Notes: generated by a model from the letters alone, not told the origin. Counted from the first letter of the stretch, positions 25,543 to 35,663 are shown. The stretch is 64,000 bases of DNA from Amycolatopsis mediterranei (GCF_026017845.1 NZ_CP100416.1:572972-636971), one strand, 5' to 3'. Numbers and translations: made by a program.

Positions 25543-25581
25543 GAAAGGGGCGGGCATCCACTGCGGATGCCCGCCCCTTTC
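25543..25581 (+). terminator. Terminator after rplL
   Basis: A perfect 17-base stem (25543-25559 with 25565-25581, loop ACTGC) ends the rplJL transcript and so separates it from whatever formerly linked to rpoB. Confidence 0.82.
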
Positions 25582-25913
25582 CGTGTCTGCGACTTCCTGA
25601 GCTGCGGACCCGCCGAAACCCCTAGGAGCGTTGTCCGGATCTCCCCGGGGTCCCTAAATCGTGGATCCGGGGGCGCCCGGACCTGCGCCGTTGCCCCGTT
25701 TGGGCTACCGTGCTGCCAGTTGGCGATCACGGCGGGGTGACGATGGACCCGGGGCTGGCCAGAAAAGAAAACTGGTGAGTAACCTGTTCGCACTCAGCTC
25801 GTTGCACCTGGTTGACGCGGGTTCGTGGGCGCCACCGGCCCACACTCGCCGCCGGCGTGGGTGGCAGGGTGTGGCAGCGGGCGCAATGACGCGGAACAGC
25901 TCCTGGAGGTGCG
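25582..25913. other. Intergenic region upstream of the mce operon
   Basis: No gene is supported in these 332 bases. The region should hold the mce-operon promoter; I see TACCGT at 25705-25710 as a possible -10 box but no matching -35. GGAGG just before 25914 is the ribosome binding site of the ATPase gene. Confidence 0.5.
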
Positions 25914-27086
25914 ATGGGTGCCGAGGTGGTCATCGAAGGTCTGACGAAGTCCTTCGGTAAGCAGGCCATCTGGCGGGACGTCACGTTGACGCTCCCCCCG
26001 GGCGAAGTGTCGGCCATGCTCGGCCCGTCGGGGACCGGCAAGTCGGTCTTCCTGAAGTCGATGATCGGGCTGCTCAAGCCCGACCGCGGCCGCTGCATGA
26101 TCAACGGGGTGGACATCGTCACCTGCTCCGAGCACAAGCTGTACGAGATCCGGAAGCTCTTCGGTGTCCTCTTCCAGGACGGCGCGCTGTTCGGCTCGAT
26201 GAACCTCTACGACAACGTCGCCTTCCCGCTGCGTGAGCACACGAAGAAGTCCGAGACGGAAATCCGCCGGATCGTGCTCGAGAAGCTCGACATGACCGGT
26301 CTGAACGGCGCCGACAAGAAGCTGCCGGGCGAGATCTCCGGCGGGATGCGCAAGCGCGCCGGCCTGGCCCGCGCCCTGGTGCTCGACCCGGAGATCATCC
26401 TGGTCGACGAGCCGGACTCGGGCCTCGACCCGGTCCGCACCACCTACATCTCGCAGCTGTTCCTCGACGTCAACGCGCAGATCGACGCGACGTTCCTGAT
26501 CGTCACCCACAACATCAACCTGGCCCGCACGGTGCCGGACAACCTGGGCATGCTCTTCCGCAAGGAACTGGTCATGTTCGGCCCGCGCGAGGTGCTGCTG
26601 ACCAGCGAAGAGCCGGTCGTCAAGCAGTTCCTCAACGGCAAGATGCAGGGCCCGATCGGCATGTCCGAGGAGAAGGACAGCGCCCAGATGGCCGCCGAGC
26701 AGGCGATGTTCGAAGCCGGCCACCACGCGGGCGGGGTCGAGGACGTCTCCGGCGTGCCGCCGCAGATGCAGCCGACGCCGGGCGTGCCCACCCGGATGGG
26801 TGCCGTCCGCCGCAAGGACCGGGTCATGGAGATCATGCACCGGCTGCCGCCGGCCGCGCAGGAAAGCATCATCGAGTCGCTGAGCCCCGAGGAGCAGCGC
26901 CACTACGGTGTGCGGCCGCACCGCGGGCAGCCGCAGCAGGTCGGCGCCCGCCCGCAGGGTGACGGCGTCCCGAACCAGCACCACGGGCAGCTGCCCGCCG
27001 ACCAGGTGGCGCGGATCCCCGGCGGCCAGCCGCCGAGAACCGGCACGCACCGAATGCCACCGAACAACGGGCCAGGTGGCCGGTGA
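25914..27086 (+). CDS. Mce-system ABC transporter ATPase (Mkl/MceG type)
   Basis: The 390-residue ATPase powers the Mce lipid importer. Walker A GPSGTGKS is at 37-44, the Q-loop around FQDG (87-90), the signature ISGGM at 141-145, Walker B IILVDEPDSG at 161-170 and the switch His in VTHN (197-200). After the ABC domain comes a C-terminal extension of about 150 residues, Pro/Gln-rich, with a helical segment RKDRVMEIMHRLPPAAQESI, as in mycobacterial Mkl. The stop overlaps the first permease start by four bases. In mycobacteria mkl also lies between rplL and rpoB, so this position is ancestral. Confidence 0.93.
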   Translation: MGAEVVIEGLTKSFGKQAIWRDVTLTLPPGEVSAMLGPSGTGKSVFLKSMIGLLKPDRGRCMINGVDIVTCSEHKLYEIRKLFGVLFQDGALFGSMNLYDNVAFPLREHTKKSETEIRRIVLEKLDMTGLNGADKKLPGEISGGMRKRAGLARALVLDPEIILVDEPDSGLDPVRTTYISQLFLDVNAQIDATFLIVTHNINLARTVPDNLGMLFRKELVMFGPREVLLTSEEPVVKQFLNGKMQGPIGMSEEKDSAQMAAEQAMFEAGHHAGGVEDVSGVPPQMQPTPGVPTRMGAVRRKDRVMEIMHRLPPAAQESIIESLSPEEQRHYGVRPHRGQPQQVGARPQGDGVPNQHHGQLPADQVARIPGGQPPRTGTHRMPPNNGPGGR

Positions 27087-27877
27087 GCTCTCCCGCAACA
27101 CAGGCGAAGATCCCCGGGATCGGCATGCTCCGCGAGACCGGGAACCTGTTCGCTCTCGGCCTGGACATCGTCCGCGGCCTGTTCCAGCGCCCGTTCCAGC
27201 TGCGGGAGTTCATCCAGCAGTCGTGGTTCATCGCGAGCGTGACGATCCTGCCGACGGCCCTGGTGGCCATCCCGTTCGGTGCCGTCATCTCGCTGCAGTT
27301 CGGGTCGCTCGCCCGCCAGCTGGGCGCGCAGTCCTACACCGGCGCGGGCTCCGTGCTCGCCACCGTGCAGCAGGCCAGTCCGCTGGTCACCGCGCTGCTG
27401 GTGGCGGGTGCGGGCGGCTCCGCCGTCTGCGCCGACATCGGCGCCCGGACCATCCGCGAAGAGATCGCCGCGATGGAGGTGCTCGGCGTCTCCGCGGTGC
27501 AGCGGCTGATCGTGCCGCGCACCCTCGCGATGATGCTGGTCGCGCTCCTGCTCAACGGCATGGTCAGCGTCATCGGCGTGCTCGGCGGCTACTTCTTCAA
27601 CGTCGTGCTGCAGGGCGGGACGCCGGGTGCGTACCTGGCGAGCTTCTCCGCCCTCGCGCAGCTGCCCGACCTCTGGGTCGGCGAGCTCAAGGCGCTGATC
27701 TTCGGGTTCATCGCCGCCGTCGTCGCGTCCTACCGGGGCCTGAACCCCTCCGGCGGCCCGAAGGGCGTCGGGGACGCGGTGAACCAGTCGGTGGTCATCA
27801 CGTTCCTGCTGCTGTTCGTCGTGAACTTCGTGATCACCCTGATCTACCTGCAGATCGTGCCCGGAAAGCTGGACTAG
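27083..27877 (+). CDS. MlaE/YrbE-type permease, first copy (YrbEA)
   Basis: The 264-residue membrane protein has five to six hydrophobic helices and the MlaE family signature: QSWFIASVTILPTALVAIPF, then GSAVCADIGARTIREEIAAM and MEVLGVSAVQRLIVPR. It forms the inner-membrane channel of the Mce importer, with YrbEB and the Mkl-like ATPase. The GTG start overlaps the ATPase stop and has a good upstream context (CCAGGTGGCCG). Confidence 0.93.
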   Translation: MSSPATQAKIPGIGMLRETGNLFALGLDIVRGLFQRPFQLREFIQQSWFIASVTILPTALVAIPFGAVISLQFGSLARQLGAQSYTGAGSVLATVQQASPLVTALLVAGAGGSAVCADIGARTIREEIAAMEVLGVSAVQRLIVPRTLAMMLVALLLNGMVSVIGVLGGYFFNVVLQGGTPGAYLASFSALAQLPDLWVGELKALIFGFIAAVVASYRGLNPSGGPKGVGDAVNQSVVITFLLLFVVNFVITLIYLQIVPGKLD

Positions 27878-27881
27878 CGCC

Positions 27882-28718
27882 ATGACGTTCCTCCAGGGCG
27901 CGAAACGCGTCGTCAACCGACCCCTCCAGACACTGGACACCTTGGGTGACCAGATGTCGTTCTACGGCCGCGCGCTGCTGTGGACGCCGCGGACGCTGCG
28001 CCGCTACACCAAAGAGGTGCTCCGGCTGCTGGCCGAGGTGAGCTTCGGGTCCGGCTCGCTGGCGGTCATCGGCGGCACGGTGGGCGTGATGGTCGGCCTG
28101 ACGCTGTTCACCGGTGTCCTCGTCGGCCTCCAGGGCTATTCGGCGCTGAACTCGATCGGGACGTCGGCCTTCACCGGCTTCCTGACCGCGTTCTTCAACA
28201 CGCGCGAGATCGCCCCGCTGGTCGCCGGGCTCGCCCTGAGCGCCACCGTCGGCGCCGGGTTCACCGCGCAGCTGGGCGCCATGCGGATCTCGGAGGAGAT
28301 CGACGCACTGGAAGTCATGGGTGTGCCGAGCCTGCCGTACCTGGTGACGACGCGGATCATCGCCGGGTTCGTCGCGGTCATCCCGCTCTACATCATCGGC
28401 CTGCTGAGCTCGTACCTCGCGTCGAGACTGGTCGTGATCTACATCTACCACCAGTCGGCCGGTACCTACGACCACTACTTCGACCTGTTCCTGCCCCCGC
28501 AGGACGTGCTGTATTCGTTCATCAAGGTGCTGCTGTTCAGCGTCCTGATCATCCTGTCGCACTGCTACTTCGGGTACCGGGCGACCGGTGGCCCGGCCGG
28601 GGTCGGCGTCGCGGTCGGCAAGGCCGTGCGGCTGTCCATCGTCACGGTGTCGATCATGAACTTCTTCATCGGGTTCGCCATCTGGGGAACCGACGTCACG
28701 GTAAGGATCGCGGGATGA
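27882..28718 (+). CDS. MlaE/YrbE-type permease, second copy (YrbEB)
   Basis: The 278-residue permease is the partner of YrbEA. It shares the family core: LVAGLALSATVGAGFTAQLG, then MRISEEIDALEVMGVPSLPY and the final hydrophobic stretch. It begins four bases after the first permease ends and overlaps the first mce gene by four bases (ATGA). Confidence 0.93.
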   Translation: MTFLQGAKRVVNRPLQTLDTLGDQMSFYGRALLWTPRTLRRYTKEVLRLLAEVSFGSGSLAVIGGTVGVMVGLTLFTGVLVGLQGYSALNSIGTSAFTGFLTAFFNTREIAPLVAGLALSATVGAGFTAQLGAMRISEEIDALEVMGVPSLPYLVTTRIIAGFVAVIPLYIIGLLSSYLASRLVVIYIYHQSAGTYDHYFDLFLPPQDVLYSFIKVLLFSVLIILSHCYFGYRATGGPAGVGVAVGKAVRLSIVTVSIMNFFIGFAIWGTDVTVRIAG

Positions 28719-30040
28719 GGACGCTCCGACGCAGGCTGCTCGGCCTGCTGCTCATCGCCGTGATGGTCGGCGGGGTGGCGCTGTCCATCGCGCTCTACGA
28801 CAAGGCGTTCACCCCGGTCGTCACGGTCAGGCTGCAGGCCGACAAGATCGGCAACCAGCTGATCAAGCAGTCCGACGTCAAGGTGCGCGGCCTGATCGTC
28901 GGCTCGGTGCAGGACATCGTCGCCACCGACCACGGCGCCGAGCTGACCCTGGCGCTCCAGCCGGAGTCCGCGAAGCTCATCCCGGAGAACGTCTCGGCGC
29001 GGTTCCTGCCCAAGACGCTCTTCGGCGAGCGGTTCGTCTCGCTGGAGATCCCGAAGGACCCGTCGGCCAAGACGATCGCAGACGGCGACGTCATCCCGCA
29101 GGACCGCACGTCGAGCGCGATCGAGCTGGACCAGGCCTTCGAGCACCTGATGCCGGTGCTGCAGGCGGTGCAGCCGCAGAAGCTGTCGGCGACGCTCACC
29201 GCGATCTCGACCGCGCTGCAGGGCCGCGGCGACCAGCTCGGCGACACGCTCTCGCAGCTGGGCACCTACATCGGCGAGCTGAACCCGCACGAGCCGGAGC
29301 TGCAGCACAACCTCAAGGCGCTCGCGGAGTTCTCCGACCACCTCAAGGACGCGGCCCCGGACCTGGTGCAGAGCCTGGACAACCTGAGCACGACAACCCG
29401 CACCGTGGTCGACGAGCGGCAGAACCTGTCGAACCTCTACGGCAGCCTGACCCAGGCCTCGGTGGACCTGCAGACGTTCCTGCAGAACAACAAGGACAAC
29501 ATCATCTCCCTCGTCGACACCGCCCGGCCGACGGCCGAACTGCTGGCGAAGTACGCGCCGGAGTACCCCTGCGTGATCTCCCAGATGGCCAAGAACGTGC
29601 CGCTGATCGACCAGGCGCTCGGCAAGGGCACCAACCAGCCCGGCCTGCACGCGACCATCGAGATCATCGTCCCGCGCGCGCCGTACCAGGCGGGCAAGGA
29701 AGAGCCGCGGTTCGACGACAAGCGCGGCCCGCGCTGCTACGACATCAAGGACATCCCGAAGCCGTTCCCGTCCGAGCCGCCGGACGGCGCGTTCAAGGAC
29801 GGCACGCTGCACCAGGCCGCGCCGAAGAGCGTCGGCGAGGGCCTCAACCCGGCCAAGTTCAAGGCGGACTCGGCCGGCAACGGCGGCAGCGGTGGTGATC
29901 TGGCGTACTCGACGGCGGAGCAGGGCTTCCTGGCCGACCTGCTCGGCCCGCAGCTGGGCATGAGCGCCGCGGACGTCCCGGGCTGGAGCTCGCTGCTCGT
30001 CGGCCCGCTGTACCGGGGTGCGGAGGTGACGGTCAAGTGA
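28715..30040 (+). CDS. Mce family protein A (MceA-like)
   Basis: A 441-residue MlaD-type substrate-binding protein with an N-terminal membrane anchor (LLGLLLIAVMVGGVALSIAL). The Mce domain begins VTVRLQADKIGNQLIKQSDVKVRGLIVGSV (read in two parts) with the signature FLPKTLFGERFVSLEI. A long helical region (about residues 150-290) and a C-terminal tail follow. Six such proteins form a hydrophobic tunnel that carries lipids across the envelope. The ATG at 28715 overlaps the YrbEB stop. Confidence 0.92.
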   Translation: MRTLRRRLLGLLLIAVMVGGVALSIALYDKAFTPVVTVRLQADKIGNQLIKQSDVKVRGLIVGSVQDIVATDHGAELTLALQPESAKLIPENVSARFLPKTLFGERFVSLEIPKDPSAKTIADGDVIPQDRTSSAIELDQAFEHLMPVLQAVQPQKLSATLTAISTALQGRGDQLGDTLSQLGTYIGELNPHEPELQHNLKALAEFSDHLKDAAPDLVQSLDNLSTTTRTVVDERQNLSNLYGSLTQASVDLQTFLQNNKDNIISLVDTARPTAELLAKYAPEYPCVISQMAKNVPLIDQALGKGTNQPGLHATIEIIVPRAPYQAGKEEPRFDDKRGPRCYDIKDIPKPFPSEPPDGAFKDGTLHQAAPKSVGEGLNPAKFKADSAGNGGSGGDLAYSTAEQGFLADLLGPQLGMSAADVPGWSSLLVGPLYRGAEVTVK

Positions 30041-31065
30041 GGGGCCTGCTCGCGCCGCTGATCAAGCTCGGCATCTTCGTGGTCGTCACCGTGCTGTTCA
30101 CGACGATCCTCGGGATCAGCATCGCCAACATCAACACCACCAGCACCAACGCCTACAACGCGCGCTTCACCGACGCGACGCTGCTGCTGCCCAACGACGA
30201 CGTCCGCATCGCCGGCGTCCGGGTCGGGCAGGTCAAGGACGTGCACATCGTCGACAAGCGCCAAGCCGAGGTCGAGTTCGAGGTCGACGCCGGCCGGACG
30301 CTGCCGGCCGGGGTGACCGCGCAGATCAAGTTCCGCAACCTGGTCGGGCAGCGGTACGTCTCGCTCGGCGAGGGCGACGACAGCGCCGGCAAGACGCTGC
30401 CGCCCGGCGGCACCATCCCGCTGGAGCGGACCACGCCGGCGCTGGACCTGACCGAGCTGTTCAACGGCTTCAAGCCGCTGTTCACCGCGCTCAACCCCGA
30501 GGACGTCAACAAGCTGTCCTACGAGGTCATCCAGGTCCTGCAGGGCGAGGGCGGCACCGTGGAAAGCCTGCTTTCGCACACGGCGTCGCTGGCCACCACG
30601 ATCGCCGACAAGGACCAGGTGATCGGCGAGGTCATCGACAACCTCAACTCGGTGCTCGACACGGTCAACGCGCACACGCCGCAGCTCAACGACCTGATCG
30701 TGAAGCTGCAGCAGCTGGTGTCCGGGCTGGCCGCCGACCGCAAGCCGATCGGCGACGCGATCGAGAGCCTCGGCAACCTGGCGCAGACGACGTCCGGGCT
30801 GCTCGGCGAGGTCCGCGAGCCGCTGAAGAACGACATCGACGCGCTCGGGAACCTGACGAGCGCGCTCAACAAGAACGAGCCGGAGCTGGAGCACTTCATC
30901 CAGTTCCTGCCGACCAAGGTGAGCACGCTGACCCGCACCGCGGACTACGGCTCCTGGTTCAACTTCTACGCCTGTGAGTTCTCCGGGAGCGTGAGCTTGC
31001 CGCCACTGATCAACGACGTCGCCCTGCCCCTGATCCCGGCGAACCGGGCGAGGTGCCAGGGATGA
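30037..31065 (+). CDS. Mce family protein B (MceB-like)
   Basis: The 342-residue product has anchor IKLGIFVVVTVLFTTIL and the Mce domain with YNARFTDATLLLPNDDVRIA, GVRVGQVKDVHI and FRNLVGQRYVSLGEG. Helical repeats and a short C-terminal Cys-containing tail (NFYACEFSGSVSLP) follow, typical of the B position. The GTG start overlaps the upstream stop by four bases. Confidence 0.92.
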   Translation: MRGLLAPLIKLGIFVVVTVLFTTILGISIANINTTSTNAYNARFTDATLLLPNDDVRIAGVRVGQVKDVHIVDKRQAEVEFEVDAGRTLPAGVTAQIKFRNLVGQRYVSLGEGDDSAGKTLPPGGTIPLERTTPALDLTELFNGFKPLFTALNPEDVNKLSYEVIQVLQGEGGTVESLLSHTASLATTIADKDQVIGEVIDNLNSVLDTVNAHTPQLNDLIVKLQQLVSGLAADRKPIGDAIESLGNLAQTTSGLLGEVREPLKNDIDALGNLTSALNKNEPELEHFIQFLPTKVSTLTRTADYGSWFNFYACEFSGSVSLPPLINDVALPLIPANRARCQG

Positions 31066-32048
31066 AGTCCTTCCAGAAGCGCAACCCCGTGCCGATCGCG
31101 CTGGTCGGGATCGTCGTGCTGGCGCTCGCCTTCACCGCCGCGCTCAACTCCGACGACCTGCCGGTGATCGGCGGGGGCACCACCTACAGCGCCGAGTTCA
31201 GCGAGGCTTCCGGGCTGCAGAAGGACAACGACGTCCGGATCGCCGGCGTCAAGGTCGGCAAGGTCAGCGACATCGCGCTCGACGGCGCGTCGGTGAAGGT
31301 GTCTTTCAAGGTCAAGGACGCCTGGCTGGGCGACCGGACCAGTGCCGCGATCAAGATCAAGACGTTGCTCGGGCAGAAGTACCTGTCGCTGGACCCGCAG
31401 GGTGAGACCGCGCTGAACCCGGGCACCGGCATCCCGCGCGACCGCACGATGGCACCCTACGACGTGCTCGACGCCTTCCGCGGGCTGTCCCAGACCGTCG
31501 ACAACATCGACACCAAGCAGCTGGCGCAGAGCTTCGACACGATCTCGCAGACCTTCGCCAACACGCCGCAGGACGTGAAGGGCGCGCTGTCGGGGCTGTC
31601 GAAGCTGTCGGACACGATCGCCTCGCGCGACCAGCAGCTGTCGAACCTGCTGGCCAACACCCGCCAGGTGTCGCAGACGCTGGTCGACCGCGACGCCGAG
31701 GTGCAGAAGCTGCTCGACGACGGCAACGACCTGCTCGCCGAGCTGGCCAAGCGCGAGGACGCGATCACCGCGCTGCTGGACGGCTCCCGCGAGCTGGCCA
31801 CCCAGCTGCAGGGCCTGATCGACGACAACGGAAAGCAGCTCGACCCGGTGCTGACCCAGCTCGACCAGCTGACGTCGATGCTGCAGCGCAACCAGGACTC
31901 CCTCGCCGAGGGGCTCAAGAAGTTCGCGCCGTTCATCCGCGTCTTCACCAACACCATCGGCAACGGCCGCTGGTTCGACAACTACATCTGCGGCCTGCTG
32001 CTGCCGTCGTTCGGCCCGATCAACGAAGAGGGGTGCTACACGAAATGA
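31062..32048 (+). CDS. Mce family protein C (MceC-like)
   Basis: The 328-residue product has anchor IALVGIVVLALAFTAAL, the Mce domain YSAEFSEASGLQKDNDVRIA with GVKVGKVSDIAL and LLGQKYLSLDP, then long amphipathic helices (about residues 140-290). I chose the ATG at 31062, which overlaps the MceB stop as elsewhere in the operon, over an in-frame GTG nine bases upstream. Confidence 0.92.
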   Translation: MKSFQKRNPVPIALVGIVVLALAFTAALNSDDLPVIGGGTTYSAEFSEASGLQKDNDVRIAGVKVGKVSDIALDGASVKVSFKVKDAWLGDRTSAAIKIKTLLGQKYLSLDPQGETALNPGTGIPRDRTMAPYDVLDAFRGLSQTVDNIDTKQLAQSFDTISQTFANTPQDVKGALSGLSKLSDTIASRDQQLSNLLANTRQVSQTLVDRDAEVQKLLDDGNDLLAELAKREDAITALLDGSRELATQLQGLIDDNGKQLDPVLTQLDQLTSMLQRNQDSLAEGLKKFAPFIRVFTNTIGNGRWFDNYICGLLLPSFGPINEEGCYTK

Positions 32049-33229
32049 GTGACACCCGCTTCGGACTGGCCCTGACCCGGGGCTTCACCATCGCGATCGT
32101 CCTCGCGCTCGTCGTCGCCGGCGGGATCTGGTGGACCCTCAAGGACGCCGGCCGCAACCACCTGACCGCGTACTTCGCCGGCGCCGTCGGCCTGTACGAG
32201 GGCAACAGCGTGCGGATGCTCGGCGTCGACATGGGCACGGTCACCAAGATCACCCCGATGGGCAACCAGGTGAAGGTCGACTTCGAGTACGACCGCTCGG
32301 TCGCCGTCCCGGCGGACGCGAAGGCGCTCATCGTGGCGCCGTCGCTGGTGTCCGACCGCTACGTCCAGCTGGCCCCGGCCTACACCGGCGGCCCGCGGAT
32401 CTCCGACGGCGCGGTCATCGGCCTCGACCGCACCGAGGTGCCGCTGGAGGTCGACCAGCTGGCGGCCAGCCTGGCCCGGGTCAGCGAGACCCTCGGCCCG
32501 AACGGCGCCAACAAGTCCGGGTCGCTGTCGAACCTGCTGAACACCGCGGCGGCCAACGTCGACGGCAACGGCAAGGCCCTGCACGACACGATCACCAAGC
32601 TCGGCCAGGCGGCCGGCACGCTGTCGGGCAACAAGGACGACCTGTTCTCCACCGTCGAGAACCTCGGCAAGTTCTCGCAGACGCTGGCCGACTCCGACAA
32701 GCAGGTCCGCAGCTTCGAGAGCCAGCTCGCCGGCGTCAGCGGCTACCTGGCGTCCGAAAAGGACAACCTGGCCGCGACCGTGCAGCAGCTCGGCACGACG
32801 CTGACCGCGGTGCAGGCGTTCATCGACGCCAACCACGACCGGCTCAAGTCCAATGTGGACAAGCTGGCCGGCATCACCAAGGTGCTCGTCGACCAGCGCA
32901 GCTCGCTCGCCGAGATCCTCGACGTCGCCCCGGTCGGCCTGAGCAACCTGGTCAACACCTACAACGGCGCGGCGGGCACGCTCGACGCCCGGCCGAACCT
33001 CAACGAGCTGACCCAGCCGCCGCTGGTGATGATCTGCCGGCTGCTCAAGCAGGTCGGCAGCAAGGGCATTCCGGACGTGCTCGGCAACGCCTGCGAGAGC
33101 ATCGCCGGCGTGGTCGACAAGGTGATCCCGCTGCCGTCCGTGGCGCAGACCGTGCAGGCCCTGCAGTCCGGTCAGCTGCCGCCGCTGCCGCTGCCCATCG
33201 CCGGGCAGCTCTACGGAGGTGGCCAGTGA
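32045..33229 (+). CDS. Mce family protein D (MceD-like)
   Basis: The 394-residue product has anchor FTIAIVLALVVAGGIWW, the Mce domain LTAYFAGAVGLYEGNSVRML with GVDMGTVTKITP and APSLVSDRYVQLAPAYTGG (the D-type signature), followed by helical repeats. The ATG at 32045 overlaps the MceC stop by four bases; the longer frame to 32033 is not needed. Confidence 0.92.
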   Translation: MSDTRFGLALTRGFTIAIVLALVVAGGIWWTLKDAGRNHLTAYFAGAVGLYEGNSVRMLGVDMGTVTKITPMGNQVKVDFEYDRSVAVPADAKALIVAPSLVSDRYVQLAPAYTGGPRISDGAVIGLDRTEVPLEVDQLAASLARVSETLGPNGANKSGSLSNLLNTAAANVDGNGKALHDTITKLGQAAGTLSGNKDDLFSTVENLGKFSQTLADSDKQVRSFESQLAGVSGYLASEKDNLAATVQQLGTTLTAVQAFIDANHDRLKSNVDKLAGITKVLVDQRSSLAEILDVAPVGLSNLVNTYNGAAGTLDARPNLNELTQPPLVMICRLLKQVGSKGIPDVLGNACESIAGVVDKVIPLPSVAQTVQALQSGQLPPLPLPIAGQLYGGGQ

Positions 33230-34398
33230 AGAAACTCCTGACCGTCGGGGTGCTGGCCACCGTGTCCGCGCTGGCGCTCTCCGGCTGTGCCTTCAAGGGC
33301 ATCTACGACCTGCCGCTGCCCGGTGGCGCCGACCTCGGCGACCACCCGTACACGGTGAACGTCGAGTTCCGGGACGTGCTCGACCTGACCCCGCAGGCGG
33401 GGGTGAAGGTCGACGAGGTGCCGGTCGGCCGGGTCGAGAACGTCGGGCTCACCAAGGACGGCTGGCACGCGCTGGTCACCTTGCGGGTCAACGGCGACGT
33501 CAAGCTGCCGGCCAACGCGATCGCCAACGTCAAGCAGTCCAGCCTGCTCGGGGAGAAGTACGTCGAGCTGGCCTCGCCCGGCGCCGACCAGGCCCACGGC
33601 AAGCTCGCCGACAACGCGACCATCCCGCTGGCCCGCACGAACCGCAGCGTCGAGGTCGAAGAGCTGCTCGGGGCGCTGTCCCTGCTGCTCAACGGCGGTG
33701 GCGTCGACCAGCTGAACACCATCACCAAGGAGCTCAACAACGCCACGTCCGGCCGCGAGCCGGACATCAAGGCGTTGCTGGACAACGCGAACCAGCTGGT
33801 GACGAACCTCGACCGGCAGTCGAAGAACATCACCCGGGCCATCGACGGGCTGAACCGGCTCTCCTCGACCCTCAACGACCAGAAGGACAAGCTGGTCGGC
33901 GCGGTCGACAACCTCGGGCCCGGGCTCGGCGTGCTGGAGCAGCAGCGCGGCCAGCTGGTCACCATGCTGCAGGCGCTGGACAACCTCTCCGGCGTCGCCA
34001 CCGACACGGTGAACAAGTCGCAGAAGGACCTCGTCGCCGACCTGAAGGCGCTGACGCCGACGCTGCAGAAGCTCGGCGAGGCGGGCAACGACCTGCCGAA
34101 GGCGCTGGAGATCCTGCTGACTTTCCCGTTCAGCGACCAGGCCGTCAACGGCGTCAAGGGCGACTACTTCAACCTGTTCGCGAAGGTGGACCTGAACCTG
34201 AAGACCGTCGTGGAGAACCTGGGCAACAGCCGGCAGAACGCCCTGTCCGGGCAGCTGCCGCTGGCCGGCCTGACCGGCGGGGTGCAGGGCACGCCGGCCA
34301 ACCAGCCGCCACCGCTGCCGATCCCCGGCACCGGGCAGCAGCAGTCGAAGCCGGGCCTGGGCAACCTCTTCGGGCTCCTGCCGGGAGGTGCGGGCTGA
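33226..34398 (+). CDS. Mce family lipoprotein E (LprK-like)
   Basis: The 390-residue product starts with a lipoprotein signal and lipobox LALSGC (Cys21), which defines the E position of mce operons. The Mce domain follows (VNVEFRDVLDLTPQAGVKVD, VPVGRVENVGL, SSLLGEKYVELASP). A helical region and a Pro/Gly/Gln-rich tail end the protein. The GTG start overlaps MceD by four bases. Confidence 0.93.
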   Translation: MKKLLTVGVLATVSALALSGCAFKGIYDLPLPGGADLGDHPYTVNVEFRDVLDLTPQAGVKVDEVPVGRVENVGLTKDGWHALVTLRVNGDVKLPANAIANVKQSSLLGEKYVELASPGADQAHGKLADNATIPLARTNRSVEVEELLGALSLLLNGGGVDQLNTITKELNNATSGREPDIKALLDNANQLVTNLDRQSKNITRAIDGLNRLSSTLNDQKDKLVGAVDNLGPGLGVLEQQRGQLVTMLQALDNLSGVATDTVNKSQKDLVADLKALTPTLQKLGEAGNDLPKALEILLTFPFSDQAVNGVKGDYFNLFAKVDLNLKTVVENLGNSRQNALSGQLPLAGLTGGVQGTPANQPPPLPIPGTGQQQSKPGLGNLFGLLPGGAG

Positions 34399-35663
34399 TG
34401 CTGATCCGCCGGACGAAGATCCAGCTGATCGCCTTCGTGGTGATCTCGGTCGTCGCGATCGTGTACGCGCTGATCCGGTTCGCCGGGCTCGGCAGCGTGT
34501 TCGGCAACGACGGCTACACGGTGAAGTTGCAGCTCAACGAATCGGGCGGCATCTTCACCAACGCCGAGGTGACCTACCGCGGCTACAACATCGGCCGTGT
34601 CGGCGAAATGCGGCTCACCGCGACCGGGCTCGAGGCCGACCTCAACATCGACCCCTCGGCGCCGAAGGTACCCGCGGACCTCGATGCCGTCGTCGCCAAC
34701 CGGTCGGCGGTCGGCGAGCAGTACGTCGACCTCAAGCCGAAGGCCGACCAGGGCCCCTACCTGGCGGCCGGCTCGGTGATCCCGGCGACCAAGACGACCA
34801 CGCCGGTCAGCACCGACCGGCTGATCGGCGACCTCGACTCGCTCGCCGCGTCGGTCCCGGTCGACTCGCTGCGCACGGTCGTCGACGAGTCCTACGACGC
34901 CTTCCGCGGCACCGGCGGCGACCTGCAGAAGCTGCTGGACACCGCGCGCAGCTTCACCACGACGGCGCAGCAGTACCTGCCGCAGACGATCCAGCTGCTG
35001 GACGCCGGCGGCCAGGTGCTGGACACGCAGAACGCCGAGGCGGCGAACTTCGCCTCGTTCAGCAAGAGCCTCAACGAGCTCACCGGCACGCTGAAGAACT
35101 CCGACGGCGACCTGCGCAAGCTCATCGGGATCACCCCGCAGGTGGCGTCGCAGATCAGCCAGGTGCTGGCCGAATCCGGCCCGGGCCTGGGTGCGCTGAC
35201 GGCGAACCTGCTCACCACGGCCAACCTGACCGTGACCCGCCTCGACGGGATCGAGCAGGGCCTGGTCACCTACCCGGCGCTGGCCGGCGCGGCGAGCAGC
35301 GTGGCGCCCGGCGACGGCACCGCGCACCTCGGCCTGGTGCTCAACCTGTTCAACCCGCCGGCCTGCACGAAGGGGTACCTGCCGTACTCGAAGTACCGCA
35401 CCGGCAACGACCTCTCGGCGAAGCCGGCGAAGGAAGACGCGTACTGTGCCGAACCGAAGGGCAGCCCGATCAACGTCCGCGGGGCGCAGAACGCGCCCTA
35501 CGGCGGGGTGCCGGTCGCGCCGTCGGACAGCGACGTCTCGGCCAACGCGAACCGGCCGGCGCAGGAGCTGGCCGAGGAGCGGGACACCCGGGGGGTGCCG
35601 GGCATCGTCGGCAGCCCCGGCGTCAGCCTGACCAGCCTGGGCTCGCTGCTCGGCCTGACCTGA
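34398..35663 (+). CDS. Mce family protein F (MceF-like)
   Basis: The 421-residue product has anchor IQLIAFVVISVVAIVYALI, the Mce domain VKLQLNESGGIFTNAEVTYR with GYNIGRVGEMRL and NRSAVGEQYVDLKP, then helical repeats. Its Cys-containing tail (FNPPACTKGYLPYSKYR) and C-terminal disordered region are typical of position F. The ATG shares one base with the MceE stop (TGATG). Confidence 0.92.
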   Translation: MLIRRTKIQLIAFVVISVVAIVYALIRFAGLGSVFGNDGYTVKLQLNESGGIFTNAEVTYRGYNIGRVGEMRLTATGLEADLNIDPSAPKVPADLDAVVANRSAVGEQYVDLKPKADQGPYLAAGSVIPATKTTTPVSTDRLIGDLDSLAASVPVDSLRTVVDESYDAFRGTGGDLQKLLDTARSFTTTAQQYLPQTIQLLDAGGQVLDTQNAEAANFASFSKSLNELTGTLKNSDGDLRKLIGITPQVASQISQVLAESGPGLGALTANLLTTANLTVTRLDGIEQGLVTYPALAGAASSVAPGDGTAHLGLVLNLFNPPACTKGYLPYSKYRTGNDLSAKPAKEDAYCAEPKGSPINVRGAQNAPYGGVPVAPSDSDVSANANRPAQELAEERDTRGVPGIVGSPGVSLTSLGSLLGLT